Positions 8,129 through 18,071 are shown, numbered from the stretch's first letter. The stretch: 64,000 nt of DNA from Devosia pacifica (GCF_014652635.1 NZ_BMZE01000002.1:1096965-1160964); one strand, 5' to 3'. Notes: generated by a model from the letters alone, not told the origin. Program-made: numbers and translations.

Positions 8129-9081
8129 CAGATCTGTTCGTATCCAGTCTCGAGGGCCGGGGCGTCGATATCGCGTTCGGCAACGAGATTGTCGTCGACC
8201 ACAGTCAATCGCGCGACATGAATGCTTGTGGCCCGCGCCTCGGGCGTTTCCGGCGCCTTGTCTTCGGCCTCGTTCCAGCGCGGATGCGTGAAATAGTAGA
8301 GCGCCGCCCAGTCCCCCTGGGTCACTACATCGGCGTGACGCGCAAATCGCAGATCGTCTTCATGGGCGCCGGGCGCGCCGAGAATGACGCCCTGGCGCGT
8401 CCAGTTCTGTGCATCGCTGGACCGGTAGACCGCCTGGCCGTGCCATTCGTCGGTGATCATCCAGATCCAGCCGCCGAGCTTGAAAACGTTCGGTCCTTCA
8501 TGCGGCGGCGCATCGGGGCTTCCCGCAATCACCATGCCTTCAGCCTGCCAATCATAGAGATTTTCGCTAGTGGCCGAATAGGTGCCGGAGCCGCGTGTCT
8601 CATCCTTGTACCACAGCCTGTAAAGGCCATCCGGACACAGAGCCACGGCAGCATCGATGGCGTTCGTTGTCGGTAGCGGAAGGGCACTGCGCCGTGTCCA
8701 GCTCGTCAGGTCAGGGCTGGTGAAATGGACGATATCGCGCGCGACCCCGGTGAAGCCGGTGGGCGTGCCCGGCATATAGGTCAGATACATATGGTATTCG
8801 CCGCGCCCCCAGATGACTTCCGGCGCCCAATGCGTGTTGAGGCCCTTATCCGCCGGCGCATCGAGCCCCTCGACCGTTCCGCGATAGTCAAAGCTCTGCC
8901 CGCCATCCACGGAGACCGCCAGCCCGATCGGGCTGCCATGGATCCATGACTGGTCTGCGTCGGCCAGATGCGCCCGGCGATTGGTGTAGAACATCCACCA
9001 TTCATCGGTGCCATTGCGGTTGATGACTGTCGGATCCGCGGCGCCGTCAAATTCCGGGTCGCGATAAATCGGTGCGGACAT
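8128..9081 (-). CDS. Glycoside hydrolase family 43-like beta-propeller protein
   Basis: A 317-residue protein built as a five-bladed beta-propeller of the GH43/GH62/GH32 superfamily. The first-blade pattern is [17 protein letters not shown] near residue 10, where the Asp is the usual general base. THWAPEVIW near 80 and a Glu in HEGPNVFK near 185 give the other acidic positions. No signal peptide is visible, so it is cytoplasmic or the substrate is imported. ATG 9081 has AAGGA seven bases upstream. A decayed copy of the first 30 or so codons lies at 11030-11122, beyond the catalase gene. Alternatively it could be an inactive propeller. Confidence 0.72.
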   Translation of the reverse strand: MSAPIYRDPEFDGAADPTVINRNGTDEWWMFYTNRRAHLADADQSWIHGSPIGLAVSVDGGQSFDYRGTVEGLDAPADKGLNTHWAPEVIWGRGEYHMYLTYMPGTPTGFTGVARDIVHFTSPDLTSWTRRSALPLPTTNAIDAAVALCPDGLYRLWYKDETRGSGTYSATSENLYDWQAEGMVIAGSPDAPPHEGPNVFKLGGWIWMITDEWHGQAVYRSSDAQNWTRQGVILGAPGAHEDDLRFARHADVVTQGDWAALYYFTHPRWNEAEDKAPETPEARATSIHVARLTVVDDNLVAERDIDAPALETGYEQI

Positions 9082-9234
9082 GTCCGTTCCTTGTCGAGCG
9101 TTTTGGTCGACTGACATGTTAGCGCGGGAGCGTGAGCAAACAAGAGCGCCGTTGGAGCGCAAGCCGGTTGAGCAGCTTTCAGTCTGCTATTCAAACTGCG
9201 CAGACGAGCCGATATCGCACACCGAGTGCTTTGC

Positions 9235-9327
9235 TTTCCTGACCGATTGTTTCCAGCAATCGGTCAGGAAAAGCAGGTCGTCGGCAGTCGATAATTTGCA
9301 TTATGGCGCGCCGCGTGCGCGCCATAA
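9235..9327. other. Two strong hairpins between katA and the GH43-like gene
   Basis: Two perfect inverted repeats lie here: a 15-bp stem with a 7-base loop (9235-9249 with 9257-9271) and an 11-bp stem TTATGGCGCGC with a 5-base loop (9301-9311 with 9317-9327). Both lie downstream of katA on the minus strand and upstream of the GH43-like gene. Neither has a long U-tract, so they may slow or end katA transcription or shield mRNA ends. Confidence 0.55.
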
Positions 9328-9348
9328 AAGAACTTGAACAGGCTTCAG

Positions 9349-10953
9349 CTATTTGCCGGGCGGGACGTCTCGCTCGTCCTCGATGGCATTCTTTTGGCCT
9401 TCACCCTTGGCGATTGCCGCCGTAGCGGGAATGCCATGGTAGCCGGAAATAGACTCGGCGCTCGCCATACCCGGAGCCTTGGATTCGCCACCGAGCATCT
9501 CGCGGGTGGCCTTCTCGATGCGATCGCCGATGGCTTTGTCGACATTGCGCCAATAGGCAAACGCGCGCTTGAGGATCGGCTCGCTCACCCCTTTGGCAAG
9601 GTGCCCGGCGACGTTGTCCACGAAACGGTCACGCTGAGCATCGTCCATGACCTCACGCACCAGCGCGCCGGGCTGGCTCCAGTCGTCGTCGTTTTCACGC
9701 AATGTATAGGCCGAGCGGACCATTTCGCCATCGGCCATCCAGGTGGCTTCGCCACCGACTTCCGGCTGTGCGCCTGGGCCGCCATAGGAATTGGGGGCAT
9801 AGACCGGATCGACAGCGTTGACTGTCCGGCCCTGTCCCGCGCGCGAATAGGAATGCACTTCCGCGGCCTTGGCCTGATTGACGGGGATCTGCTTGTAGTT
9901 GACGCCGAGACGGGCGCGGTGGGCGTCCGCATAGGAAAAGCCGCGCGCCAGAAGCATCTTGTCAGGGCTAAGGCCGATTCCCGGCACCATATTGTTAGGC
10001 TCGAATGCCAGCTGCTCGATCTGTGTGTCCCAATCCATCGGATTGGTATCGAGCGTCAGCTTGCCGACCTCGATCAACGGATAATCCTCATGCGGCCAGG
10101 TCTTGGTGAGGTCGAACGGGTTGATCCGATAGGTCTTGGCATCTTCGAACGGCATCACCTGGAACTTCAGCGTCCAGGTCGGGAATTCGCCTTTGGCGAT
10201 GTGATCAAACAGATCGCGACGGTGATAATCACCGTCCTGCCCGGCCATGTTGTCTGCCTGCTCTTGTGTCAGGTGCGCGTTGCCGTCACCGAGATCGCTG
10301 TGGAAGTGCCACTTCACCCAGAACTTCTCGCCCGCCTCGTTGATGAGCATGTAGGTGTGGCTGCCATAGCCGTTCATTTCGCGCCAGTTCTTGGGCACGC
10401 CGCGATCGCCCATCAGATAAGTAACCTGGTGCGCGCTTTCGGGGCTGAGAGTCCAGAAGTCCCACTGCATGTCATGGTCGCGCAGGCCATTATCGGCGCG
10501 GCGTTTCTGACTGCGGATGAAGTGCTGGAACTTCATCGGATCACGGATGAAGAAGATCGGCGTGTTGTTGCCGACCATGTCGAAATTGCCATCTTCCGTA
10601 TAGAACTTCACCGAAAACCCGCGTGGATCCCGCCAGGTGTCGGGGCTGCCGCGCTCGCCCGCAACAGTGGAGAAGCGTACGGCCGTTTCCACTTTCGATC
10701 CGGGTTGCAGGAAATTCGCCTTGGTATACTTGCTGACGTCCGCAGTGACCTCAAACCGGCCGAATGCTCCGCTTCCCTTGGCGTGCGGCTGCCTTTCGGG
10801 AATCCGTTCACGATTGAAGTTCGCCATCTGCTCGATCAGGTAATGATCGTTGAGCACGATGGGACCATTTGGCCCTATGGACAGTGAATGCTCGTCGCTT
10901 TGGGCCGGAATGCCTGCATCGGTGGTGGTTCTGGGGAAAGTCTTGTCAGCCAT
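9349..10953 (-). CDS. katA: Catalase, heme-dependent monofunctional
   Basis: A 534-residue catalase that converts hydrogen peroxide to water and oxygen. Distal His lies in ERQPHAKG near residue 57, the active-site Asn in [14 protein letters not shown] near 130, and the proximal heme Tyr in [10 protein letters not shown] near 340, preceded by [10 protein letters not shown]. Start ATG 10953 has AAGGG upstream; the longer frame beginning at 11043 runs through a decayed gene fragment and is unlikely. The C-terminal extension after the core (to residue 534) is modest, so it is not the large-subunit KatE type with a flavodoxin-like domain. No neighbouring regulator gene is present. Confidence 0.95.
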   Translation of the reverse strand: MADKTFPRTTTDAGIPAQSDEHSLSIGPNGPIVLNDHYLIEQMANFNRERIPERQPHAKGSGAFGRFEVTADVSKYTKANFLQPGSKVETAVRFSTVAGERGSPDTWRDPRGFSVKFYTEDGNFDMVGNNTPIFFIRDPMKFQHFIRSQKRRADNGLRDHDMQWDFWTLSPESAHQVTYLMGDRGVPKNWREMNGYGSHTYMLINEAGEKFWVKWHFHSDLGDGNAHLTQEQADNMAGQDGDYHRRDLFDHIAKGEFPTWTLKFQVMPFEDAKTYRINPFDLTKTWPHEDYPLIEVGKLTLDTNPMDWDTQIEQLAFEPNNMVPGIGLSPDKMLLARGFSYADAHRARLGVNYKQIPVNQAKAAEVHSYSRAGQGRTVNAVDPVYAPNSYGGPGAQPEVGGEATWMADGEMVRSAYTLRENDDDWSQPGALVREVMDDAQRDRFVDNVAGHLAKGVSEPILKRAFAYWRNVDKAIGDRIEKATREMLGGESKAPGMASAESISGYHGIPATAAIAKGEGQKNAIEDERDVPPGK

Positions 10954-11029
10954 TGGGGTGCCCTTGTAATGCGCGCTTGAGGGAGAGCATGGCAAACGGA
11001 AGGCGAAGCGGCAAGTTCCGTTCCGATGA

Positions 11030-11122
11030 CTTCCGTCGGCCATTGATCGGTGCCATCGCGGTTGATGACTGTAGGATCAGCTGGGTCGTCCGAACTGGGG
11101 TGGATACGGAATAGCCGCTCAT
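11030..11122 (-). pseudogene. Decayed 5' fragment of a second GH43-like gene
   Basis: On the minus strand this stretch matches the start of the GH43-like gene at 8128-9081. One frame reads [16 protein letters not shown] against [15 protein letters not shown] of the intact gene, and the DNA around CGGTGCCAT-CGGTTGATGACTGT is nearly the same. An ATG is still present at 11122, but it is one base out of frame with the conserved part. Homology stops after about 30 codons. It is a remnant of a paralogue or of a partial duplication on the other side of katA. Confidence 0.7.
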
Positions 11123-11189
11123 GTTGCCTCGTGGCGCAGAAGCAAACCCCAGCGGCCTGCGAGGCAAAACCGCTCGGAGGGAAGTTATT

Positions 11190-12116
11190 TTGGATGCATT
11201 AACTGCCAACCGAGCCATCGCACCACTTGAGTTGGGCAAAATCTCAGCAGTCATACCGCTGGCTGGCGGCAGTGCGGACGTGTTCAGGCTCGACCTCGAT
11301 ACAGACATTGCGCTCGTCTTGAAAGTTTACCAAGACGACGAAACCAAGATCGTCGGCAGCGACAGTTACGCCACTGCGCGTGCACATGCCATCGGTCTCC
11401 CCGTGACCCGATACCTGCTGGTCGACTATTCCCGGACCCGTCTGCCATTTCGGTATGTGATCACCAACTTCCTGCCTGGCCAAGCCGCCGGAAGCCTGCG
11501 AAACCATCGCGACATCGCCAGCCTTTATAAGCAAATGGGAAACCTACTGAGGTCTGTGCACACCATAGGCATGCCGGCCTACGGTCGTTTCGACGCAGAC
11601 GGAATTGCTGACCCGGTCAGCACCAACGCTGTATTCGTTCGCAATCGGCTCGATAGCGCGTTGAGCCGATTTATGGACTATGGCGCGGATCCAGAGCTTG
11701 CATCGCGTCTGCGCGACATTGCCGAATCCGATTTCGATGCCGTCGTTCCGCATAGCCGCGGCGCAGTCCTGGCACACGATGACCTGCATCCCAACAACGT
11801 CCTGGTCACCGAGACCGATGGTCTGCTCCACCTCAGCGGCCTGATTGACTTCGGCAATGCTCACGCAGCCGATGCCATATCCGACTTAGCCAAATGCCTG
11901 TTCTGTTCGGAGCACGACGCTCCCGGCAGCGCACCATATATCTTGGAGGGCTACGGCCCGATGGATCACCCCACCCCCTCGCGCGCCTTGGCCCTCTACA
12001 CTTTGCTGCATCGCCTCACGATGTGGTCCTGGCTGCGCCGCGTCGGTGTGCTCCCGACGCCGGACGCGCCCATCGACATTATGGACGACCTCAAACGCAC
12101 AGCCAGAGCGGGCTAA
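11190..12116 (+). CDS. Aminoglycoside phosphotransferase-fold kinase
   Basis: A 308-residue protein of the APH/choline kinase fold. The catalytic loop H-D-D-L-H-P-N-N lies near residue 215 and the metal-binding IDFGN near 241, with the ATP-site lysine in LVLKVYQDDET near 45. The chosen start is TTG 11190, because a strong GGAGG lies nine bases upstream; the next upstream ATG (11121) lacks a ribosome site. The substrate could be a sugar, amino alcohol or antibiotic. Nothing nearby implies resistance. The downstream 120-residue gene begins immediately after the stop. Confidence 0.72.
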   Translation: MDALTANRAIAPLELGKISAVIPLAGGSADVFRLDLDTDIALVLKVYQDDETKIVGSDSYATARAHAIGLPVTRYLLVDYSRTRLPFRYVITNFLPGQAAGSLRNHRDIASLYKQMGNLLRSVHTIGMPAYGRFDADGIADPVSTNAVFVRNRLDSALSRFMDYGADPELASRLRDIAESDFDAVVPHSRGAVLAHDDLHPNNVLVTETDGLLHLSGLIDFGNAHAADAISDLAKCLFCSEHDAPGSAPYILEGYGPMDHPTPSRALALYTLLHRLTMWSWLRRVGVLPTPDAPIDIMDDLKRTARAG

Positions 12117-12479
12117 ATGACACCTGACATCGCAATGACATACGACACAACACTTGGTGCTGTGATCGTCCGCTTTCCGGACACGGTGACGGAAGAGCAA
12201 ATGCGCCGGTGGGTAGCGGCGCTCCCGGGTGATCTAGCGGTATTAGAAGGAAATTCTTCAAGCATTCTTCTCGACACAAACCGCCACCAATTTGAAAACA
12301 TGGAATGTCTCAGGCTCCTGCGCTGCGCGCTTGAGAGCGATCAGGTTCGAAAGGCGATAAGAAGGGTGGCGTTTGTCCAGCCCGAGTCGTTCAGGCTTCC
12401 CGCTGTGGTCAGCGCTGAGGAAGCCTACTTCTCTACCTTTCAAGACGCATATACTGCTCTCAAAAACGATGAATGGTAA
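12117..12479 (+). CDS. Hypothetical protein coupled to the APH-fold kinase
   Basis: A 120-residue soluble protein with no family that I recognise. Its ATG directly abuts the TAA of the kinase gene, so the pair is one transcription unit. The pattern of short strand, helix and strand (GAVIVRFP near residue 14, SSSILLDTNR near 46, then a long helix) is reminiscent of a STAS or similar alpha/beta regulatory fold, but I cannot name it with confidence. Confidence 0.6.
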   Translation: MTPDIAMTYDTTLGAVIVRFPDTVTEEQMRRWVAALPGDLAVLEGNSSSILLDTNRHQFENMECLRLLRCALESDQVRKAIRRVAFVQPESFRLPAVVSAEEAYFSTFQDAYTALKNDEW

Positions 12480-12660
12480 TTCGCGGCTCAAACCCGCGAG
12501 CAGGACCTTGCCGGGCGGCACCGAGTGGATACGCGAGCGACAAGAGCAGGAAGCCGCAGAGCGCTAATCTGCTGCGGTGGGTACCGGCCCCAAGGCGCCT
12601 ATGCATGCGGCGCAGCGCTTCACCACAACTCTACTCGCCTATTGCGCTTTTGAAGTGCCT

Positions 12661-12723
12661 CGGATACACCCGCCGGCAGGACACCTCTCCCTAACGAGAG
12701 GCATCGACCTGGGAGGGTCGCAC
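12661..12723 (+). promoter_or_regulatory. serC leader, putative cis-regulatory RNA
   Basis: The leader directly upstream of serC contains a 6-bp hairpin CCTCTC / GAGAGG (12684-12701). It also has a mutually exclusive 7-bp pairing of 12685-12691 with the Shine-Dalgarno GGGAGGG at 12711-12717. Alphaproteobacteria carry a described serC leader motif whose last stem overlaps the serC ribosome site, and this matches in position and logic. The upstream boundary is uncertain. Confidence 0.6.
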
Positions 12724-13908
12724 ATGACAGAGATCTACGCTGCGCCGGCAGAATTTCCGGCCAATCCCAATTTTTCGTCGGGCCCCTGTGCCAAGCGTCC
12801 GGGCTGGACGGTTGAGGCGCTGGCCAATGCGCTTGTCGGGCGGTCGCACCGTTCGAAGCCGGCCAAGGAGCGGATCCAGCGGGCGCTGGACCTGACGCGC
12901 GAACTGCTCGCCGTCCCCGAAGATTACCTCATCGGCATTGTTCCCGCGTCCGATACCGGCGCGGTCGAGATGTTCCTGTGGTCGGCTCTTGGCGCGCGTG
13001 GCGTCGATATGCTGGCCTGGGAAAGCTTCGGCGAAGGCTGGGTGACGGATGTCGAAAAGCAGCTCAAGCTCGAAGATGTGCGCGTTCTCAAGGCGCCTTA
13101 CGGCGAACTGCCCAATCTGGCAGAGGTCGATTTCTCGCGCGATGTGGTCTTTACCTGGAACGGCACCACATCGGGTGTGCGCGTGCCGAATGCCGACTGG
13201 ATTCCGGCTGACCGCGAGGGGCTGACGATCTGCGATGCGACCTCCGCCGCATTCGCTCAGAAGCTCGATTTCCCCAAGCTCGATGTCGTGACCTTCTCCT
13301 GGCAGAAGGCGCTGGGCGGCGAGGCTGCGCACGGCGTGCTGATCCTGTCGCCGCGTGCCGTCGAGCGGCTCGAAAGCTTCAAGCCTGACCGGCCATTGCC
13401 GAAGATCTTCCGCATGACCAAGGGCGGCAAGCTCAACACGACGATTTTCGAAGGCGCCACCATCAACACGGTTTCGATGCTGTGCATCGAAGACGCGATC
13501 GATGCAATGGAGTGGGGCCAGGAGATCGGCGGGCTCGAAGCCATGCAGGCGCGTGCCGATGCCAACTACAAGGTTGTGGCGGACTGGGTGGAGAAGACCG
13601 ATTGGGTCGATTTTCTCGCGAAGGATCCGGCGACGCGCTCGAACACATCGGTCTGCCTCGTCATCTCCGATCCGCAGATTACCGCGCTCGATGAGAAGAA
13701 GCAGGGCGAGGTGGCCAAGGCGATCGTCCGCCGGCTCGATAATGCCGGGGTCGCCTATGACATCGGCGCTTATCGCGATGCCCCCTCGGGGCTGCGCATC
13801 TGGTGCGGTTCGACGGTCGAAGCGTCGGATCTCTCAGCGCTGATGCCGTGGCTGGACCATGCCTTTGCAGTCGAGAAGTCGGCGATACTCGATACCCCTT
13901 CAGAATAG
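12724..13908 (+). CDS. serC: Phosphoserine aminotransferase
   Basis: A 394-residue PLP enzyme that converts 3-phosphohydroxypyruvate and glutamate to phosphoserine. [15 protein letters not shown] near residue 11 and the PLP lysine in [14 protein letters not shown] near 194 identify the alphaproteobacterial SerC type. ATG 12724 follows GGGAGGG; the reading frame is open to 12577 but that part is the RNA leader. It sits 100 bases upstream of serA, the preceding step of the same pathway, so serine synthesis is encoded as a unit under the leader. Confidence 0.95.
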   Translation: MTEIYAAPAEFPANPNFSSGPCAKRPGWTVEALANALVGRSHRSKPAKERIQRALDLTRELLAVPEDYLIGIVPASDTGAVEMFLWSALGARGVDMLAWESFGEGWVTDVEKQLKLEDVRVLKAPYGELPNLAEVDFSRDVVFTWNGTTSGVRVPNADWIPADREGLTICDATSAAFAQKLDFPKLDVVTFSWQKALGGEAAHGVLILSPRAVERLESFKPDRPLPKIFRMTKGGKLNTTIFEGATINTVSMLCIEDAIDAMEWGQEIGGLEAMQARADANYKVVADWVEKTDWVDFLAKDPATRSNTSVCLVISDPQITALDEKKQGEVAKAIVRRLDNAGVAYDIGAYRDAPSGLRIWCGSTVEASDLSALMPWLDHAFAVEKSAILDTPSE

Positions 13909-14008
13909 ACCCAGTTGAGTGCGGTTCTTGCCCGGCCAGAGCTTCGGCTCGCCGGCGGCCGCGTGATGACGCGCGTCCCAGCGCAGGCAAATTCCCAGGA
14001 AAATTCCC

Positions 14009-15598
14009 ATGCCCAAGGTTCTCGTTTCCGACAAGCTTTCCCCCACCGCCGTCCAGGTGTTCAAGGACAATGGCGTCGAGGTCGACTATCAGCCCGATCT
14101 CGGCAAGGACAAGGACAAGCTGCTTGAAGTCATCGGCCAGTACGATGGTCTCGCGATCCGTTCCGCTACCAAGGTGACCGAAAAGGTCATTGCAGCCGCC
14201 ACCAACCTCAAGGTGATCGGCCGCGCCGGTATCGGTGTCGACAATGTCGATATTCCGCTGGCGACGAAGAAGGGCATCATTGTGATGAACACGCCCTTCG
14301 GCAATTCCATTACCACGGCAGAGCATGCCATCTCGATGATGCTGTCGCTTGCACGCCAGATTCCGGAAGCGGATGCCTCGACGCGCGCTGGCAAGTGGGA
14401 AAAGAACCGCTTCATGGGTGTCGAGGTCACTAACAAGACGTTGGGCATCATCGGTTGTGGCAATATCGGCACCATCGTCGCCGACCGCGCCCAAGGCCTC
14501 AAGATGCGCGTTCTGGCGTTCGATCCGTTCCTCACGGCGGACCGTGCGGTCGAGATTGGCGTTGAAAAGGTCGAGCTCGACGACCTCCTCGCTCGCGCCG
14601 ATTTCATTACCCTTCATACGCCGCTGACCGACCAGACCCGCAACGTGCTGTCGGCGGAGGCAATCGGCAAGGCCAAGAAGGGCGTCAGGATCATCAACTG
14701 CGCCCGTGGCGGGCTCGTTGACGAGGCGGCGCTGGCCGAGGCGCTCAAATCCGGCCATGTGGCCGGTGCTGCGCTCGACGTATTCCTCGAGGAACCGGCC
14801 ACCGCCAATCCGCTGTTCGATTTGCCGAACGTCATCTGCACGCCGCACCTTGGTGCGTCGACCAGTGAAGCGCAGGAGAATGTCGCGGTGCAGGTTGCCG
14901 AGCAGATCTCGGCCTATCTGATGACCGGCGAGATCACCAACGCCCTGAACTTCCCCTCGATCTCGGCAGAAGAAGCGCCGCGGATCACGCCGTTCGTCAA
15001 GCTCGCCGAGGCATTGGGCTCTTTTGCCGGGCAACTGACCGAAACCTCGATCACCGGGGTTCGGATCGAGTTCGAGGGTGACGTCGCCGACCTCAACACC
15101 CGCCCGATGGTCGCTGCTGCTCTCACCGGTGCGCTCAAGCCGCTGCTGGCGGATGTCAACATGGTCTCGGCGCCGCAGATCGCCAAGGATCGCGGCATGC
15201 AGGTCGAGACGATCACCCGCGAACAGCAGGGCGCCTATGACAGCTATATCCGCTTCACGGTGATCACCGAGCGCCAGGAGCGCAGCGTTGCCGGAACGCT
15301 GTTCGCCAGCGGCAAGCCGCGCATCATCCAGGTCAAGGGCATCAACATGGAGGCGGAAGTCACCCCCTACATGCTCTACGTCACCAACCTCGACAAGCCC
15401 GGACATATCGGGCGTCTCGGTACGCTGCTCGGCGAACTCGGCATCAACATCGCCAACTTCAATCTCGGCCGCACGGAGCAGGGCGGCGATGCCATCGCGC
15501 TGGTTTCGATTGATGGCACTTTGACTGACGACCAGTTGAGCCGGATCTCCGCGCTCGAGGACGTCAAGCAGGCCAAGGCGCTGAAGTTCAACCTATAG
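14009..15598 (+). CDS. serA: D-3-phosphoglycerate dehydrogenase
   Basis: A 529-residue long-form PGDH that commits 3-phosphoglycerate to serine. The NAD motif GIIGCGNIGTIVA is near residue 148, substrate and catalytic residues lie in NCARGGLVDEAAL near 230, and the catalytic His is in CTPHLGASTSEAQ near 280. An intervening allosteric domain leads to a C-terminal ACT domain (MLYVTNLDKPGHIGRLG near 455) that normally binds serine for feedback inhibition. AGGA lies ten bases before the ATG. Forms an operon with serC. Confidence 0.96.
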   Translation: MPKVLVSDKLSPTAVQVFKDNGVEVDYQPDLGKDKDKLLEVIGQYDGLAIRSATKVTEKVIAAATNLKVIGRAGIGVDNVDIPLATKKGIIVMNTPFGNSITTAEHAISMMLSLARQIPEADASTRAGKWEKNRFMGVEVTNKTLGIIGCGNIGTIVADRAQGLKMRVLAFDPFLTADRAVEIGVEKVELDDLLARADFITLHTPLTDQTRNVLSAEAIGKAKKGVRIINCARGGLVDEAALAEALKSGHVAGAALDVFLEEPATANPLFDLPNVICTPHLGASTSEAQENVAVQVAEQISAYLMTGEITNALNFPSISAEEAPRITPFVKLAEALGSFAGQLTETSITGVRIEFEGDVADLNTRPMVAAALTGALKPLLADVNMVSAPQIAKDRGMQVETITREQQGAYDSYIRFTVITERQERSVAGTLFASGKPRIIQVKGINMEAEVTPYMLYVTNLDKPGHIGRLGTLLGELGINIANFNLGRTEQGGDAIALVSIDGTLTDDQLSRISALEDVKQAKALKFNL

Positions 15599-15607
15599 GA
15601 CACTCTT

Positions 15608-15636
15608 GCGTTGGCGGCTGGATGAGCCGCCAACGC
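15608..15636. terminator. Hairpin between convergent serA and DMT genes
   Basis: A perfect 12-bp stem with a GGATG loop fills the gap between the serA stop and the stop of the convergent transporter gene, whose last codon it includes. No U-tract follows on either strand, so it may act bidirectionally with help from Rho. Confidence 0.6.
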
Positions 15637-16589
15637 TACCGACCGACCGATCGGCGCGCGGCCCATTCGGCCAGAACGATGCCGATGGCGATCAACGCTC
15701 CGGCGATCAGGTGGAAACCTTCGAGCTGTTCGCCGAGCACCAGCACTGCACCGAGCGTTCCGAATAGCGGGATCAGGTTGATGAAGAGGCTCGCGCGGTT
15801 GGGGCCGATGAGCTCAACGCCTCTGACGTAGAGCAACTGCGAGAAGATCGACGGGAAGATCAGAACGTAAACAACGATCATCCATCCCGTCGGTGTCGCG
15901 GCCAGGATGCCGGACCACAACCCGCCAAGCCCGCCTCCGAGTAAAAATTGATAGACAAAAGCGCCGAGAAGCGCGCCGGAGAAGGTCGCGACCAGAAAGC
16001 TCAGCCAGCCGACAGCCGGCCGGAACCGCAGGGTCAGCGAATAGCTGGCATAAACAAGGCATGCGAGCAGCACGATGCCGTCGCCAATATTGATGTCGAG
16101 TTCCAGAAGCCTTGTCGGATCGCCGTGCGTCGCGGTGATCGCAACGCCGATAATGGTGAGAACCACGCCGACAATCTGCAGGAAGCGCACGCGCACGCGG
16201 AACAGCACGAAATTGCCGAGCATGACGATGATGTTCACCATCACCTGCTCGATCGCGATATTCACCCCTGAGGTGTAGTACGCCGACAAATAGATCAGAA
16301 TGTTGAAGGTCGCGTAGCCGATCGCGCCGTAAAACAGCAGCAGCGGCCATTTCTCGCGGATACGGGGGAAATCCGTCCGCATCTGGCGCTGCGCGAACGG
16401 CAGAACGCATAGCAGGGCACCCGCCCAGCGCAGGACTGTTAGCGTATACGGGTCAATTTCGCCGACAGCGATCTTGCCCGCCACGGTGTTGCCGCCCCAG
16501 AACGCCGCCGTCATACACAGAATCAACACCGGCTGATCGAACAGGCGGGCAAAAATGCCCTTGGGCTGGCTGGACGTCGGCTTTGTCAT
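15636..16589 (-). CDS. DMT superfamily (EamA) permease
   Basis: A 317-residue inner-membrane transporter with ten hydrophobic segments in two EamA repeats of about 140 residues each, the usual DMT architecture. WGGNTVAGKIAVGEIDP near residue 31 and the second-repeat RGVELIGPNRASLFINLIPLFG near 255 are typical. Substrates in the family are metabolites such as amino acids or nucleosides; none can be assigned. The basic C-terminus (RRSVGR) is cytoplasmic. It diverges from purA. Confidence 0.82.
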   Translation of the reverse strand: MTKPTSSQPKGIFARLFDQPVLILCMTAAFWGGNTVAGKIAVGEIDPYTLTVLRWAGALLCVLPFAQRQMRTDFPRIREKWPLLLFYGAIGYATFNILIYLSAYYTSGVNIAIEQVMVNIIVMLGNFVLFRVRVRFLQIVGVVLTIIGVAITATHGDPTRLLELDINIGDGIVLLACLVYASYSLTLRFRPAVGWLSFLVATFSGALLGAFVYQFLLGGGLGGLWSGILAATPTGWMIVVYVLIFPSIFSQLLYVRGVELIGPNRASLFINLIPLFGTLGAVLVLGEQLEGFHLIAGALIAIGIVLAEWAARRSVGR

Positions 16590-16735
16590 GAGGAAACTTG
16601 TGATGTAAGGAACGTCGCACTTAACAGCAATTCGGCGCGTGGCAAACCGCGACGGGGGTTACGGAATCAAGTACGGAGGCGGCTGGGGGCATTCTTGCCG
16701 CCACACAGGTTGCGCCTTGAGGCAGGGAATTTGCA

Positions 16736-18025
16736 ATGGCAAATGTTGTAGTCGTCGGCTCCCAATGGGGTGACGAGGGCAAGGGTAAGATTGTCGACTG
16801 GCTATCCGAGCGGGCCGACGTGGTGGTGCGCTATCAGGGTGGCCACAATGCCGGGCACACGCTGGTCATCGATGGGGTGAGTTACAAGCTGTCCCTTCTG
16901 CCATCGGGCGTCGTGCGCGGCAAATTGTCGGTCATCGGCAATGGCGTGGTGGTGGACCCGCACCATTTCGTCGAAGAGGTGAAAAAGCTCGCCGATCAAG
17001 GCATCACCATTTCTCCCGAAGTGCTGCGCATTGCGGAAAACGCGCCGCTAATCCTGTCATTGCACCGGGAACTCGATGGCATTCGCGAGAACGCCAATTC
17101 CGGGCTCAAGATCGGCACCACTCGTCGTGGCATTGGTCCGGCTTATGAAGACAAGGTCGGACGGCGGGCTATCCGGGTGATGGATCTGGCCGAGCCCGAC
17201 ACGCTGATGTCGAAGATCGAGCGTTTGTTGACCCACCATAATGCGCTCAGGCGCGGCATGGGGATTGATGAGCTTTCCGCCGATGCACTGCATGACGAAC
17301 TGATGCAGGTGGCCGACAAGATTCTGCCCTATATCGACCGTGTCTGGTACCAGCTCGACCAGCAGCGCCGCGCTGGCGCGCGCATCCTTTTCGAAGGCGC
17401 GCAGGGTGCTTTGCTCGATAACGACCACGGCACCTATCCCTTCGTCACCTCTTCGAACACAGTCGCCGGGCAGGCTGCCGCCGGCTCGGGGCTTGGTCCG
17501 ACCGCCATCGACTATGTGCTCGGCATCACCAAGGCCTATACGACCCGCGTCGGCGAGGGACCTTTCCCGACGGAAGATCATGGCGAGATCGGCAACTTTC
17601 TCGGCACGCGCGGACACGAGTTCGGCGTCGTTACCGGGCGCAAGCGCCGCTGCGGCTGGTTCGATGCGGTTCTGGTGCGCCAGACGGTGAAGACCTCGGG
17701 CATTACCGGCATTGCGCTGACAAAGCTCGATGTGCTCGATGGGCTGGACGAGATCAAGGTTTGCGTCGGCTATGAGCTCGATGGCGAGCGAATTGACTAC
17801 CTGCCTGCCTCAATGGGAGCACAAGAGCGGGTTACCCCGATCTATGAAACGCTTCAGGGCTGGTCGGAGACGACTGCCGGCGCGCGCAGTTGGGCGGAGT
17901 TGCCGGCACAGGCGGTCAAGTATGTCCGCTATATCGAGGAGTTGATCGGTGCGCCCGTGGCGATGCTATCAACAAGCCCGGAGCGATTGGACACGATCCT
18001 GGTCCATGACCCGTTCCAAGATTGA
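16736..18025 (+). CDS. purA: Adenylosuccinate synthetase
   Basis: A 429-residue GTP-dependent enzyme that joins IMP and aspartate, the first committed step to AMP. The P-loop-like [16 protein letters not shown] near residue 8, the IMP-binding [14 protein letters not shown] near 126 and the [12 protein letters not shown] segment near 264 are all intact, and the length is standard. AGGG lies upstream of the ATG. The next gene is 46 bases away on the same strand, and a poly-T run after the stop has no clear hairpin, so read-through into it is likely. Confidence 0.96.
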   Translation: MANVVVVGSQWGDEGKGKIVDWLSERADVVVRYQGGHNAGHTLVIDGVSYKLSLLPSGVVRGKLSVIGNGVVVDPHHFVEEVKKLADQGITISPEVLRIAENAPLILSLHRELDGIRENANSGLKIGTTRRGIGPAYEDKVGRRAIRVMDLAEPDTLMSKIERLLTHHNALRRGMGIDELSADALHDELMQVADKILPYIDRVWYQLDQQRRAGARILFEGAQGALLDNDHGTYPFVTSSNTVAGQAAAGSGLGPTAIDYVLGITKAYTTRVGEGPFPTEDHGEIGNFLGTRGHEFGVVTGRKRRCGWFDAVLVRQTVKTSGITGIALTKLDVLDGLDEIKVCVGYELDGERIDYLPASMGAQERVTPIYETLQGWSETTAGARSWAELPAQAVKYVRYIEELIGAPVAMLSTSPERLDTILVHDPFQD

Positions 18026-18071
18026 GTTTTTTTGTTACAACTTGGCGGCGAGCGTGAGTATCAAGTAGCGA

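Noticed and set aside
9334..10887. A 517-residue open frame on the plus strand opposite katA
   Set aside because: It is the antisense shadow of a highly conserved catalase gene in GC-rich DNA, has no ribosome site and no recognisable domain.
13679..15406. A 575-residue open frame opposite serC/serA
   Set aside because: Same reason: it mirrors conserved serA codons and resembles no protein family.
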